Shown piece after piece: positions 54,748-62,756 of a stretch of 64,000 nucleotides of DNA (the stretch's first letter is position 1; every line of letters begins with the position of its first letter). The position numbers were made by a program, and so were the translations under genes. The notes under the pieces were generated by a model that was given only the letters and a program-made list of their open reading frames with translations, was not told the DNA's origin and did no database searches. Source of the stretch: Flavihumibacter petaseus NBRC 106054 (GTDB lineage: Bacteria > Bacteroidota > Bacteroidia > Chitinophagales > Chitinophagaceae); assembly GCF_000974785.1 (NCBI RefSeq), contig NZ_BBWV01000001.1, positions 310,001 through 374,000 on the forward strand, read 5' to 3'.

Positions 54748-55350
54748 GTGACAATCGTTCATTTCCTGTTATTGGTCCCGTCCCTTCTGGTTCACCCGGA
54801 TCCTCCCCCACTTCAAACGAATTGTTCGCACGAAAGCGTTATTGCATTTCCCTCATTTAATTCACCTGACGCCGAGAAAATCAACTGGAAAGAAAGAAGA
54901 TTACTGACCTGGACGGATTTCAAAGCTGCCCCCGTTGAATCCGCACCCAATGCCGCGCTGACCAGCACATCCATCCTTTTTGGCTATCACTTTGGTGAAG
55001 GTGGTCTGACCTATACCCTTCAATGTGTATTCTATCCGCACAAATCCTGGACGAAAGTCCGGTCTGAAAGAATACTTTCCCATGAACAGGGGCATTTCGA
55101 CATATCGGAGTTGTTTACCCGAAAACTGCATCAGGCCCTTGCCGCATATAAACCAAGGGAAAATTCACTTGAACCGGACATAAACGCCATTTACCAAAAA
55201 GTCGCCCAGGATCAGGCCGCGTATCAGAAACAGTATGATACGGAAACCAATTATTCCCGCGATCTTGAAGGCCAGTCCAGGTGGTCACAGCGCATCAGGC
55301 TTGAACTGGAACAGTTACAAAAGTTTGCCGGCTATCCCCAACCGCAATAA
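54748..55350 (+). CDS. DUF922 secreted putative zinc protease
   Basis: The protein has 200 residues. The only reasonable start is GTG at 54748, which opens a signal-like segment (MTIVHFLLLVPSLLVHP). The DUF922 body follows (ERRLLTWTDFKAAP) with a zinc-binding HExxH in LSHEQGHFDISELF. A coiled C-terminal helix ends the protein. The family is classed as putative secreted zinc proteases, with no known substrate. Downstream (55351-55899) there is no gene. Confidence 0.8.
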   Translation: MTIVHFLLLVPSLLVHPDPPPLQTNCSHESVIAFPSFNSPDAEKINWKERRLLTWTDFKAAPVESAPNAALTSTSILFGYHFGEGGLTYTLQCVFYPHKSWTKVRSERILSHEQGHFDISELFTRKLHQALAAYKPRENSLEPDINAIYQKVAQDQAAYQKQYDTETNYSRDLEGQSRWSQRIRLELEQLQKFAGYPQPQ

Positions 55351-55430
55351 TCCATTGCCGGAAAGCAGCGTTGTTGATACCCTTTTGCCATTCTTTTGTT
55401 TATCCTTTGGTAACCCGGCGTGTAGCCAGA

Positions 55431-55486
55431 TTTTACCCGGATTCTACCTAGTTTTCATAGGGAAAACGGGTCATTTCCGGGTAAAA
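55431..55486. repeat. Nested inverted repeat in gene-free region
   Basis: Perfect 11-bp arms TTTTACCCGGA (55431-55441) and TCCGGGTAAAA (55476-55486) enclose a second 6-bp inverted pair GTTTTC/GAAAAC (55451-55456 and 55462-55467). A further 9-bp inverted pair (GGTAACCCG about 55409-55417, CGGGTTACC about 55605-55613) lies around it. Together these would fold into a branched hairpin if transcribed. Confidence 0.6.
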
Positions 55487-55717
55487 CCCGGATAACCAAT
55501 GAGGTTCCAAAGGCTTATCAACAGGGTAACATCAGGGTAGATGTAGAAAAAGACTAAAGTTCGTCCATGGAAAACAGAGTTCGTTGCTGTTTCTCCCCCG
55601 GAAACGGGTTACCAGTTATTCCAGTTGCCAAAAACTAAGTATCATTTCAGCAGATGTTCAGCTTTGAGCGAGTATAGCCGTATTAAGCTGGAAAATAGTG
55701 CAGCCCTGGTGTAAACT

Positions 55718-55806
55718 ACCACCGGTCCTACAGCCGACCTGCACCCGTCCCCCGGCAAACCCACCCTTTCGCTGGGGGACCGCTGTAGGTTTGCTGGTGG
55801 TCGGCT
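55718..55806. repeat. Complex GC-rich inverted repeat downstream of the peptide exporter
   Basis: Several inverted pairs are interleaved here. CCTACAGC (55727-55734) pairs with GCTGTAGG (55782-55789), and GTCCCCC (55747-55753) with GGGGGAC (55774-55780), nested one inside the other. AGCCGACC (55732-55739) can alternatively pair with GGTCGGCT (55799-55806), and ACCACC (55718-55723) with GGTGGT (55796-55801). It lies in the 549-bp gene-free stretch 55351-55899. No open frame, T-run or tRNA-like fold is seen, so it is not an obvious terminator. Confidence 0.6.
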
Positions 55807-55899
55807 ATCGGGCGGTTGCTGGATGACCCGGGCAAAACTGATAGTGTTAGTGTGGCTGGCTGATGAAGCAAGTACCCCAGTTTGCCTGCGCAGGAATCG

Positions 55900-58035
55900 T
55901 CAACCCAAAACTGGCCGATCCAAAGCTGCCGTGGATTTTAGGCAGCCGTCTTCCATTGCCAGCACTTCGTCGCAGATCTCCAGCAGGTGGCGGTGATGGG
56001 TGATCAGCAGGATCGTCATCCCCCCGGTACAATAGGCCCTGAGCATATTCAGCATCTCTGTTTCAGCAGTAGCGTCAAGATGCGCAGTGGCTTCGTCCAG
56101 AATCAGTAATAATGGCTCACGGTACAGCGCGCGGGCCAGGTACAACCGTTGCCATTGTCCGGCCGAAAATTGCCCGGAACGTTCCTTCAATTGCGTATTA
56201 TACTGATCAGGCAGACGTGTGACCAGTTCGTCAATACCTGTTTCCTGGCAGACTTTCAACATACGTTCCCAGTCGGGAGAATCATTATGAAGGCAAATAT
56301 TCTCCCAAACCGTACCGGTAATTGCCTGTTGGTCCTGCGACAACCAACAGATTTGTTTGCGAATAGAATACAGACTGAAATTATTAAAACCGAATCCGCC
56401 CGCCGATATGCTTCCGGACTGGGGTTCCAGGTGTCGCTGAAGTAATGCCGCAATGGTGGATTTACCACTCCCGCTGCTGCCCGTTAATGCTATCAGCTTC
56501 CCGGCAGAAATCGTAAAGCTGATATTTTTCAAAGCCATAAACCCATTGGGATAGCGAAAACTGACATCATCAAAGGAAATGCCACCAAAGTAGCGTTTTC
56601 CAAATGTCAAATTGCAACGGTCAGCAATGACTTCAGGTTTTAAAGCTATCATACCAAACAACCGGTCCGCTGCTGCCAGCCCTTCCTGTATCGACCTCCC
56701 TGATGCCAGAATGGTCAGCAGGGCAGAGGAAAAATAACCCAACAATGTATAAAATGAAATCAATTCCCCGGCAGTAAGCTTGTGGTCAATCACTGCGCCG
56801 CCACAATACCACAGCAACGTAACAGTAATACCTTTCATGAAAAACTCCGAAGCCTGGTTCAGAAGACTATTATTGATCACAGACCTTCGCATACCTGCCA
56901 TAAATGTGATCCAATAGTTTTCAAATCTGCTGACCATACCAGGCTCAATTGACATTTTTTTTACCATGGGCATCAACTGTATGGATTCCACAATTGCAGC
57001 CTCAACTTTTGCCGCTGCTTCCAATATCATTCTGAATGCGTTTCGGTTGTACCGATGAATGAGCCAGCATAAGAGTAATAAAACCGGTAATGTAGCGAAT
57101 ACCATCAGCATCAATCGAACATGGTAAAATCCCATAATTGTCATGGTACAGATAGCTATCATCAGCTGAAGCAAAATCCCGACACCGGCATCACTCACCA
57201 ACATTCTGATTTTCATGGCATCTCCAACCCTGCTGCTGATCTCACCACTGCTGTATGCTTCCGTAACAGTAAGCGGCAATCTGAAAAGATGATTGATGTA
57301 AGACATGACCAGCTGATGATCAATTTGTTGCCCTGACAACAATACCAGCATGTCACGTGATATACCTATGAAACCCTGCAGCAACAGTACAGCAATCATT
57401 ATAATGACCATGGTATTCAGCGTATCGGGATTAGCCTGATTGAGCACTTCATCCACAACCTGCTGGAGATAGATAGCCATGGTACAGGTCAGCAGCGAAT
57501 ATAATGCGGCGCCCAGGACCACTTTTACCAATAAACTTTTCTGCCATTGAATCAGCGGCCATAATCTCATTATCACAGATGCCTGACCGGTTTTATTACC
57601 AGGAACCAGAATTGACGGTGAATTTTCCTGCTTTTTAAATACGATTGCAATCCCTGTCCATTGCTTCATGAAATCCCCAACCGGCAACTTCGAATGTTTG
57701 CCGGCAGCGGGATCCATGATTTCAAGGAAATCCGGTGTACACTTCTTCACGCATACATAGTGAAACTGCCCATTCGTGTACCTGATATGTGCAATGATGG
57801 GAATGGAAAACGACGATAGCTGATCATAAGACATCCGGATCGCACTGGCTTCCACGCCAAAGGAAGCCGCGGCCTGTACAAGTCCCCATAGTGACGTACC
57901 GCTTTTATCAGTTCCCGCAGCAATACGGAGTGTCGTCAGTGGCATCCGGAGTCCTAATCTACGCATCACATATGCCAGGCACGCAGGGCCGCAATCTGTG
58001 GCATCCTGCTGCCTGACTGGCTTTGACCACCACAT
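55900..58035 (-). CDS. C39-peptidase-containing ABC exporter (PCAT) for double-glycine peptides
   Basis: The protein has 711 residues from the ATG at 58035, which puts the catalytic cysteine at residue 15, the usual place; an ATG at 58068 is in frame but overlaps the previous gene. The C39 peptidase domain has Cys15 (QQDATDCGPACL), His92 (FHYVCVK) and Asp108 (IMDPAAG). A six-helix membrane domain follows (about 160-450). The ATPase has Walker A GSSGSGKST (near 515), signature FSAGQWQR (near 623) and Walker B LLLILDEAT (near 640). The enzyme cuts leader peptides after Gly-Gly and exports the mature part. It lies one base after the adaptor gene and two genes after a peptide with such a leader. 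Confidence 0.94.
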   Translation of the reverse strand: MWWSKPVRQQDATDCGPACLAYVMRRLGLRMPLTTLRIAAGTDKSGTSLWGLVQAAASFGVEASAIRMSYDQLSSFSIPIIAHIRYTNGQFHYVCVKKCTPDFLEIMDPAAGKHSKLPVGDFMKQWTGIAIVFKKQENSPSILVPGNKTGQASVIMRLWPLIQWQKSLLVKVVLGAALYSLLTCTMAIYLQQVVDEVLNQANPDTLNTMVIIMIAVLLLQGFIGISRDMLVLLSGQQIDHQLVMSYINHLFRLPLTVTEAYSSGEISSRVGDAMKIRMLVSDAGVGILLQLMIAICTMTIMGFYHVRLMLMVFATLPVLLLLCWLIHRYNRNAFRMILEAAAKVEAAIVESIQLMPMVKKMSIEPGMVSRFENYWITFMAGMRRSVINNSLLNQASEFFMKGITVTLLWYCGGAVIDHKLTAGELISFYTLLGYFSSALLTILASGRSIQEGLAAADRLFGMIALKPEVIADRCNLTFGKRYFGGISFDDVSFRYPNGFMALKNISFTISAGKLIALTGSSGSGKSTIAALLQRHLEPQSGSISAGGFGFNNFSLYSIRKQICWLSQDQQAITGTVWENICLHNDSPDWERMLKVCQETGIDELVTRLPDQYNTQLKERSGQFSAGQWQRLYLARALYREPLLLILDEATAHLDATAETEMLNMLRAYCTGGMTILLITHHRHLLEICDEVLAMEDGCLKSTAALDRPVLG

Positions 58036-58036
58036 G

Positions 58037-59149
58037 TCAGATTGATTTGGAAGGTTTAAACCAGTCATCGGGTTTGTCGAATAACACCTGCCAAATTTTT
58101 CGTCGTGCGATCACTATAGTTATTCCAACCGGAATCCCGGCAATCCAGGAAAAACTGAAACCATTCGGGAGCGTGAACGAATGCGGCGGAAGCCGGCAGA
58201 CAATCCGTCGGCACGCCATGCCATTTTTATCTATCGATACAGGGTCAACCTGAATCACCCTGGCGTCAACCGAATTGAAATGATGACTGTAAGCAGCAGC
58301 CAACCGGATTCTCGCCGGCATGTTACCATGTATTATCGCCATCTGGATTCCGGAAACAAATCCTTCCACAACAAGGCTATCACCAAAAATGATCCGGCAC
58401 AACGGTTCCCCTTTCTGCACAAACATACCCGGCATCGCAGCAGCCATCAGCTGAATATTTCCCGCCCCCGGCGCTTTGGCCAGCTTTTCTTTTTGCTCCC
58501 ATTCAGCACCGTTACGCAACACTTGTTTTGACCGGTTTTCTGCCTGATATGCTTCAATACGTTCCTGCCATTGTTTTTGTGCAGAATAGCGGTATTGCTG
58601 TAGCCGGAGCGCAGCAGCAGTCTGCGTTGCCAATTTCTCTTCCCATTCCGACGCCGGTATGATGTGTTCCTGGAAAAGCGGTCTGTTCCGCATTATTTCA
58701 AGATCCGCTTTGCCGAGGTCATGTAGCAGCAGTTTTTCATCAGCCAAAAACTGTTGCCAGATTATTTTGCCATTATCTGTTTTCAATTGTAAAGAATCGT
58801 TGTTGCGGTGTGACAGCCAGGCGATCAACCCGGCCAGTTCAGTTGCCATTGCTGCACGCAATGTTTCTTCATGGAGCAACTGATGATATCGTACAAGGTT
58901 AACTTCGTCCCGCATGGAAAAGATGGCCTGACCTTTCTTCACTGCCGATCCATCCTGAACATAGATGGTATCAATAGAACCGGATTCACGTGCGTAGAGC
59001 ACAACTGATTCCCGTGAAGGTGTTACCCGACCGGCAGCCTGCACAACAACATCTGCATTGAGGAAGAAAATCAAAAGGCAAACAACTCCTGTGAGCAACA
59101 ACGTTATGCAATAGATCCAGTTCATCCAGGCTGGCAGTGTTTGTTTCAT
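58037..59149 (-). CDS. HlyD-type adaptor of the peptide exporter
   Basis: The protein has 370 residues from the ATG at 59149. One N-terminal membrane helix (WIYCITLLLTGVVCLLIFFLN) precedes the barrel-sandwich half VVLYARESGSIDTIYVQDGSAVKKGQAIFSM. A long helical hairpin region (about 90-240) follows, then the second half (MPGMFVQKGEPLCRIIFGDSLVV). It links the ABC exporter to an outer-membrane channel. No TolC gene is next to it; the TolC protein encoded at 31890 could serve. The stop lies one base before the exporter ATG. Confidence 0.88.
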   Translation of the reverse strand: MKQTLPAWMNWIYCITLLLTGVVCLLIFFLNADVVVQAAGRVTPSRESVVLYARESGSIDTIYVQDGSAVKKGQAIFSMRDEVNLVRYHQLLHEETLRAAMATELAGLIAWLSHRNNDSLQLKTDNGKIIWQQFLADEKLLLHDLGKADLEIMRNRPLFQEHIIPASEWEEKLATQTAAALRLQQYRYSAQKQWQERIEAYQAENRSKQVLRNGAEWEQKEKLAKAPGAGNIQLMAAAMPGMFVQKGEPLCRIIFGDSLVVEGFVSGIQMAIIHGNMPARIRLAAAYSHHFNSVDARVIQVDPVSIDKNGMACRRIVCRLPPHSFTLPNGFSFSWIAGIPVGITIVIARRKIWQVLFDKPDDWFKPSKSI

Positions 59150-59157
59150 GGCAATTG

Positions 59158-59181
59158 AAAAGAGGCCGGTTGCCCGGCCTC
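59158..59181 (-). terminator. Hairpin with short T-run between precursor and adaptor genes
   Basis: On the minus strand a perfect 8-bp stem GAGGCCGG/CCGGCCTC (59181-59174 with 59169-59162) is followed by four T. It begins 4 bp after the precursor stop codon and ends just before the adaptor ATG at 59149. The short T-run suggests a leaky terminator or an mRNA-stabilising 3' stem. Confidence 0.65.
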
Positions 59182-59184
59182 CTG

Positions 59185-59367
59185 CTACTTTTTGGCAATA
59201 GATGACTGTGTATCGGAAACCATTTTTCCCAGTTCCCACAAGCTTTGCAGTGCTTTAGCACCTAACTGTGCCAGTTCTCCCGCCAATGTACCTTCACCTG
59301 CTGATCCGCCACTGATGCGGGTCATCTCTTCGATGGAAAGCGTTTCCATCGCTTCATGGTTTTTCAT
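59185..59367 (-). CDS. Double-glycine-leader secreted peptide precursor (bacteriocin- or pheromone-like)
   Basis: A 60-residue precursor. Residues 1-21 form a classic double-glycine leader, with METLSIEEMTRISGG matching the LSxEEhxxhxGG pattern cut by C39 peptidases. The predicted mature peptide is residues 22-60: 39 residues, no cysteine, small residues and Gly/Ala spaced through an amphipathic stretch (LAQLGAKALQSLWELGKMV), ending in two Lys. No modification enzyme is adjacent, so an unmodified class II-like bacteriocin or a signalling peptide is most likely. The adaptor and C39 exporter genes follow on the same strand. No immunity gene is apparent. A second Met at residue 7 could also start a 15-residue leader. 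Confidence 0.82.
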   Translation of the reverse strand: MKNHEAMETLSIEEMTRISGGSAGEGTLAGELAQLGAKALQSLWELGKMVSDTQSSIAKK

Positions 59368-59384
59368 GCTAACGATTTTTCTGT

Positions 59385-59421
59385 GATTGTTTTATTTGTT
59401 AACCGGGAACAAATTACAATC
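59385..59421. promoter_or_regulatory. Palindrome upstream of the peptide precursor gene
   Basis: ATTTGTT (59394-59400) and AACAAAT (59408-59414) are perfect 7-bp arms around AACCGGG. An outer pair GATTGT (59385-59390) and ACAATC (59416-59421) extends it asymmetrically. It lies 17 bp upstream of the precursor start codon. There is no T-run, so a regulator-binding site or 5' leader structure is more likely than a terminator of the kinase gene. Confidence 0.5.
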
Positions 59422-59456
59422 ACCCAATCGCGTATACCAGCGTGTTTTGACGGGAA

Positions 59457-60092
59457 TTAAAAGAGGCCAAATAACTGGGCATCTACCTTGCTGATGATCT
59501 CTCCCAGGTCTTCTTCTTTTTCGGCAAATTTGTTCTTGTCGACATCAATCACCAACAGTGGTCCTTCCTGGTAGGCACCGATCCACTTCGCATAAAAATC
59601 GTTCAGCCGTTTGAGGTAATCAAGGCGAATATTTTCTTCGTATTCGCGCCCGCGCTTCTGAATCTGCCCGACGAGTGTCGGTACGGACGCCTGGAGGTAA
59701 ATTAAAAGGTCCGGAGGTTGGACCATGGATTTGAGCGTCTGAAAAAACAGGAAATAGTTGTCGAAATCGCGTTTGCTCATCAACTGCATTTCATGCAGAT
59801 TGGGTGCAAAAATATGGGCGTCTTCGTATATCGTTCTGTCCTGGATAACAGTTTCGGTACCACGATGAATATCAAGTATCTGATTGATTCTGCTATTCAG
59901 AAAAAATATCTGGAGATTAAAACTCCAGCGGGGCATGTCTTCGTAAAAATCATTCAGGTAAGGATTGTGATCAACATCTTCAAATTGTGGAATCCACTTA
60001 TAATGTTTGCTGAGCATTTCTGTGAGGGTAGTTTTACCTGCACCGATATTGCCAGCAATCGCGATATGTTTTGGTTTTTTGCCCTTTGCCAT
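59457..60092 (-). CDS. Deoxynucleoside kinase
   Basis: The protein has 211 residues. P-loop GNIGAGKT is at residues 14-21, with the DRT motif of the family in VIQDRTIYED and the lid-region RGREYEENI. The dCK/dGK/dNK family phosphorylates deoxynucleosides for salvage. Which nucleoside is preferred cannot be told from sequence. It lies 41 bp after trpS on the same strand and precedes the peptide-export genes. Confidence 0.9.
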   Translation of the reverse strand: MAKGKKPKHIAIAGNIGAGKTTLTEMLSKHYKWIPQFEDVDHNPYLNDFYEDMPRWSFNLQIFFLNSRINQILDIHRGTETVIQDRTIYEDAHIFAPNLHEMQLMSKRDFDNYFLFFQTLKSMVQPPDLLIYLQASVPTLVGQIQKRGREYEENIRLDYLKRLNDFYAKWIGAYQEGPLLVIDVDKNKFAEKEEDLGEIISKVDAQLFGLF

Positions 60093-60133
60093 AAGTTATA
60101 ACCTGCCGGGTGGCCAGCTTCAAGATAATTAAA

Positions 60134-61141
60134 TTAATAGTATTTCAGCCCCATTGCCTCCCGTACTTTTTCAAGCGTGGCCTGTGCGCTCTTTCTTGCT
60201 TTTTCAGCACCCATTTCCATCACCTCGCGCAGGTATTTTTCATCCTGCCGGATGGCTTCCGCTTTTTCGCGGATGGGTGCGATAAAAGTTACCATATCTT
60301 CCCCCAGCTGTTTTTTCATATCACCATACCGGATAGCGGCATCGTTGTAGTTCTTTTCAAATTGAGCAAGGGTATCCGGTTGGCTGACCAGCTGCATCAG
60401 CGCAAACAGGTTTTCAATATAGTCAGGCTTGGGGGTTCCCGGTTCGGTCGGACCAGCATCCGTTTTGGCTTTTTTTATTTTGTTACGGATCAGGTCGTCG
60501 GTATCTGCCAGGTAGATGGTCGCATTCTGATTTTCACTTTTGCTCATTTTGCCTGCTCCGTCAAGGCTGGGCACCTTTACCAGCTGCTCACCGAAATTGA
60601 AAGCATAGGGCTCCGGAAATACTTCGCCATAGCGGTGATTGAAGCGGTTGGCGAAATTACGCGTCATCTCCAGGTGCTGCTCCTGGTCTTTTCCTACAGG
60701 AACGTACGCGGCACGTTGCAACAGGATGTCAGCTGCCATCAGCACCGGGTAGGTGAGCAATCCGGCATTGATGTTTTCCGGATGCTGGCGTGCTTTATCC
60801 TTAAAGGTGGTCGTTTTCTCCAGTTCACCTTTGTAGGCCAGCATATTCAGGTAGAGGTAAAGTTCAGCCGTTTCCGGGATATGGCTCTGGCAATAAAGGG
60901 CCACTTTATGCGGGTCAAGACCACAGGCGATATTTTCGGCCAGAACCCGGTGAACGTTGGCCTTCAGTTCGCTGGTGTCGGGGTGGGTCGTGAGCGTATG
61001 CAGGTCTGCCACCATAAAATAACAGTCATAATCTTCCTGCATCCTGACGTAATTCTGCATGGCGCCAAAATAATTCCCCAGGTGGAGCATTCCGGTACTG
61101 CGGATACCGCTCATTACTATCCCTTTTTTTCCTTTTTCCAT
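60134..61141 (-). CDS. trpS: Tryptophan-tRNA ligase
   Basis: The protein has 335 residues, full length. The class I HIGH motif is HLGN (residues 20-23) and the KMSKS loop is near residue 199 (GAGKMSKSENQN). GLLTYPVLMAADILL and VPVGKDQEQHLEMTRNFANRFN are diagnostic of TrpRS. It charges tRNA-Trp. It is divergent from gatC with 40 bp between the starts. A long open frame antisense to it has no recognisable domain. Confidence 0.96.
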   Translation of the reverse strand: MEKGKKGIVMSGIRSTGMLHLGNYFGAMQNYVRMQEDYDCYFMVADLHTLTTHPDTSELKANVHRVLAENIACGLDPHKVALYCQSHIPETAELYLYLNMLAYKGELEKTTTFKDKARQHPENINAGLLTYPVLMAADILLQRAAYVPVGKDQEQHLEMTRNFANRFNHRYGEVFPEPYAFNFGEQLVKVPSLDGAGKMSKSENQNATIYLADTDDLIRNKIKKAKTDAGPTEPGTPKPDYIENLFALMQLVSQPDTLAQFEKNYNDAAIRYGDMKKQLGEDMVTFIAPIREKAEAIRQDEKYLREVMEMGAEKARKSAQATLEKVREAMGLKYY

Positions 61142-61181
61142 AGCGCGGCGAAGATAAGAACCTTATTTTTGTTGATAGCAT

Positions 61182-61472
61182 ATGGAAGTAACCAAAGAAC
61201 TTATCACACATCTCGCCGGGCTTGCCAGGTTAGAGTTCAATGAAGAGGATACCCGGCAGATTCAGGATGATCTGACCAGGATGATCAGTTTTGTGGAGAA
61301 GCTGAACCAGCTGGACACTTCAGGTGTTCAACCGTTACTTCACATGACCGATCAGACCGATGTACTGAGGGCGGACAGGCTGGAACCTTCGCTGGAAAGG
61401 AAAACTGCTTTGGAGCTGGCCCCGGACGCCGACGATCAATACTTCTATGTGCCAAAAGTGATCAAAAAATAA
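61182..61472 (+). CDS. gatC: Asp/Glu-tRNA amidotransferase subunit C
   Basis: The protein has 96 residues with the GatC pattern: [39 protein letters not shown] and [16 protein letters not shown]. GatC wraps GatA and GatB in the transamidation of mischarged Glu-tRNA(Gln) or Asp-tRNA(Asn). gatA and gatB are not in this window. A -7-like box TATTTTTG (61164-61171) lies 10 bp upstream. The ABC ATPase gene follows after 1 bp. Confidence 0.92.
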   Translation: MEVTKELITHLAGLARLEFNEEDTRQIQDDLTRMISFVEKLNQLDTSGVQPLLHMTDQTDVLRADRLEPSLERKTALELAPDADDQYFYVPKVIKK

Positions 61473-61473
61473 T

Positions 61474-62214
61474 ATGAGTCACCCGATCATCCATTTAAGC
61501 GCCATCCAAAAGAGTTATTATATGGGTAAACAGGCAATTCCTGTACTCAAGGGAATTACGCTTGATATCCATAAAAACGAATACGTGGCCCTGATGGGTC
61601 CTTCGGGCTCCGGCAAAAGCACCCTGATGAATATTCTGGGCTGCCTGGATTCACCAACCGCCGGAAAATATGTGCTCAATGGGCAGGATGTCAGTAAGAT
61701 GGATGATGACAGCCTCGCCGATGTGCGCAATAAAGAAATCGGATTTGTTTTCCAGCAGTTCAACCTGTTGCCGCGTCTTACCGCTGCAGAGAACGTTGCA
61801 CTTCCGCTGGTATATGCGGGACTGGCTAAGAAAACGCGCCATGAAATGGCCCTGGCGGTGCTGGAAAAGGTAGGGCTGGCGGAAAGAAGCCATCACAAAC
61901 CGAATGAACTCAGCGGTGGACAGTGCCAGCGGGTGGCAATCGCCCGGGCTTTGGTGAACAACCCTTCCCTGATCCTTGCCGATGAACCAACGGGAAACCT
62001 TGACACCAAGACTTCCATAGAGATCATGGACATCTTCGGAAAGATCCAGTCCGCCGGAAATACAGTTGTGCTGGTGACCCACGAGGAAGATATCGCCAAT
62101 CATGCACACCGCATCGTCCGGCTCCGTGATGGTCTTATTGAAACTGACCGCAGAAACGAACATCCAGCCAAATCTGCTCTACATGGCGTTGAAAATATAT
62201 ACGAGAACGGGTGA
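61474..62214 (+). CDS. MacB/LolD-type ABC ATPase
   Basis: The protein has 246 residues. Walker A is GPSGSGKST, the Q-loop [15 protein letters not shown], the signature LSGGQCQR (with Cys where Gln is usual), Walker [13 protein letters not shown] and the H-loop LVTHEEDI. The MacB/LolD/FtsE subfamily drives transporters with FtsX-type permeases. No permease gene adjoins it, although one is encoded at 37654. Its 3' end overlaps the adenosyltransferase gene by 32 bp. Confidence 0.9.
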   Translation: MSHPIIHLSAIQKSYYMGKQAIPVLKGITLDIHKNEYVALMGPSGSGKSTLMNILGCLDSPTAGKYVLNGQDVSKMDDDSLADVRNKEIGFVFQQFNLLPRLTAAENVALPLVYAGLAKKTRHEMALAVLEKVGLAERSHHKPNELSGGQCQRVAIARALVNNPSLILADEPTGNLDTKTSIEIMDIFGKIQSAGNTVVLVTHEEDIANHAHRIVRLRDGLIETDRRNEHPAKSALHGVENIYENG

Positions 62215-62749
62215 TGCCGGTCACACCTCCCTGATCGGCGGTACAAAAGTGCCCAAAAGCCACCTTCGGATTGACACCTACGGAACTGTCGATGAACTGA
62301 ACTCCCATATCGGGTTCTGTGCAGACCAGTTAAAGGATCATGAGTCAGTATTGCGCCTGAAAGAAATCCAGGACCGGCTCTTTACTATCGGCGCTTCCCT
62401 GGCTACAGATCCGGAAAAAGAACCGCTGATGCGCATGCCGGATCTGCTACAATCTGATGTTGACCAGCTTGAAAAGTGGATTGATCAGATGAATGAAGTA
62501 TTGCCACCGATGAAATTCTTCATTCTTCCGGGTGGACATATGGCAATCTCCTCCCTGCATATAAGCCGGTGTGTGTGCCGGAGAGCTGAACGGCTTTGCG
62601 TTGCACTTCAGGACGGAGAGCATTTTATTGACCCGCTCGTCATCAAGTACATCAACAGGCTGAGTGATTACCTTTTCGTTCTCGCCAGGTATTCCGGCCA
62701 TCTGTTGGGTGTAGCGGAAATTCCCTGGAAACCAAGGGTGAAACAATAG
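62183..62749 (+). CDS. Cob(I)alamin adenosyltransferase, PduO type
   Basis: The protein has 188 residues from the ATG at 62183, giving [20 protein letters not shown], the family's ATP-binding N-terminus. [37 protein letters not shown] and [13 protein letters not shown] follow. It transfers adenosyl from ATP to cobalamin to make coenzyme B12 for enzymes such as methylmalonyl-CoA mutase. A longer frame back to 62102 lies inside the ATPase gene and is not supported. No other cobalamin gene is nearby, so salvage is more likely than synthesis. Confidence 0.93.
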   Translation: MALKIYTRTGDAGHTSLIGGTKVPKSHLRIDTYGTVDELNSHIGFCADQLKDHESVLRLKEIQDRLFTIGASLATDPEKEPLMRMPDLLQSDVDQLEKWIDQMNEVLPPMKFFILPGGHMAISSLHISRCVCRRAERLCVALQDGEHFIDPLVIKYINRLSDYLFVLARYSGHLLGVAEIPWKPRVKQ

Positions 62750-62756
62750 CAGGGGG

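Noticed and set aside
55718-55806. The GC-rich repeat as a CRISPR or transposon end
   Set aside because: The repeats are inverted and interleaved, not direct with spacers, and no transposase gene or target-site duplication is visible.
60110-61243. A 377-codon open frame antisense to trpS
   Set aside because: No recognisable domain; the minus strand encodes a complete TrpRS with HIGH and KMSKS motifs.
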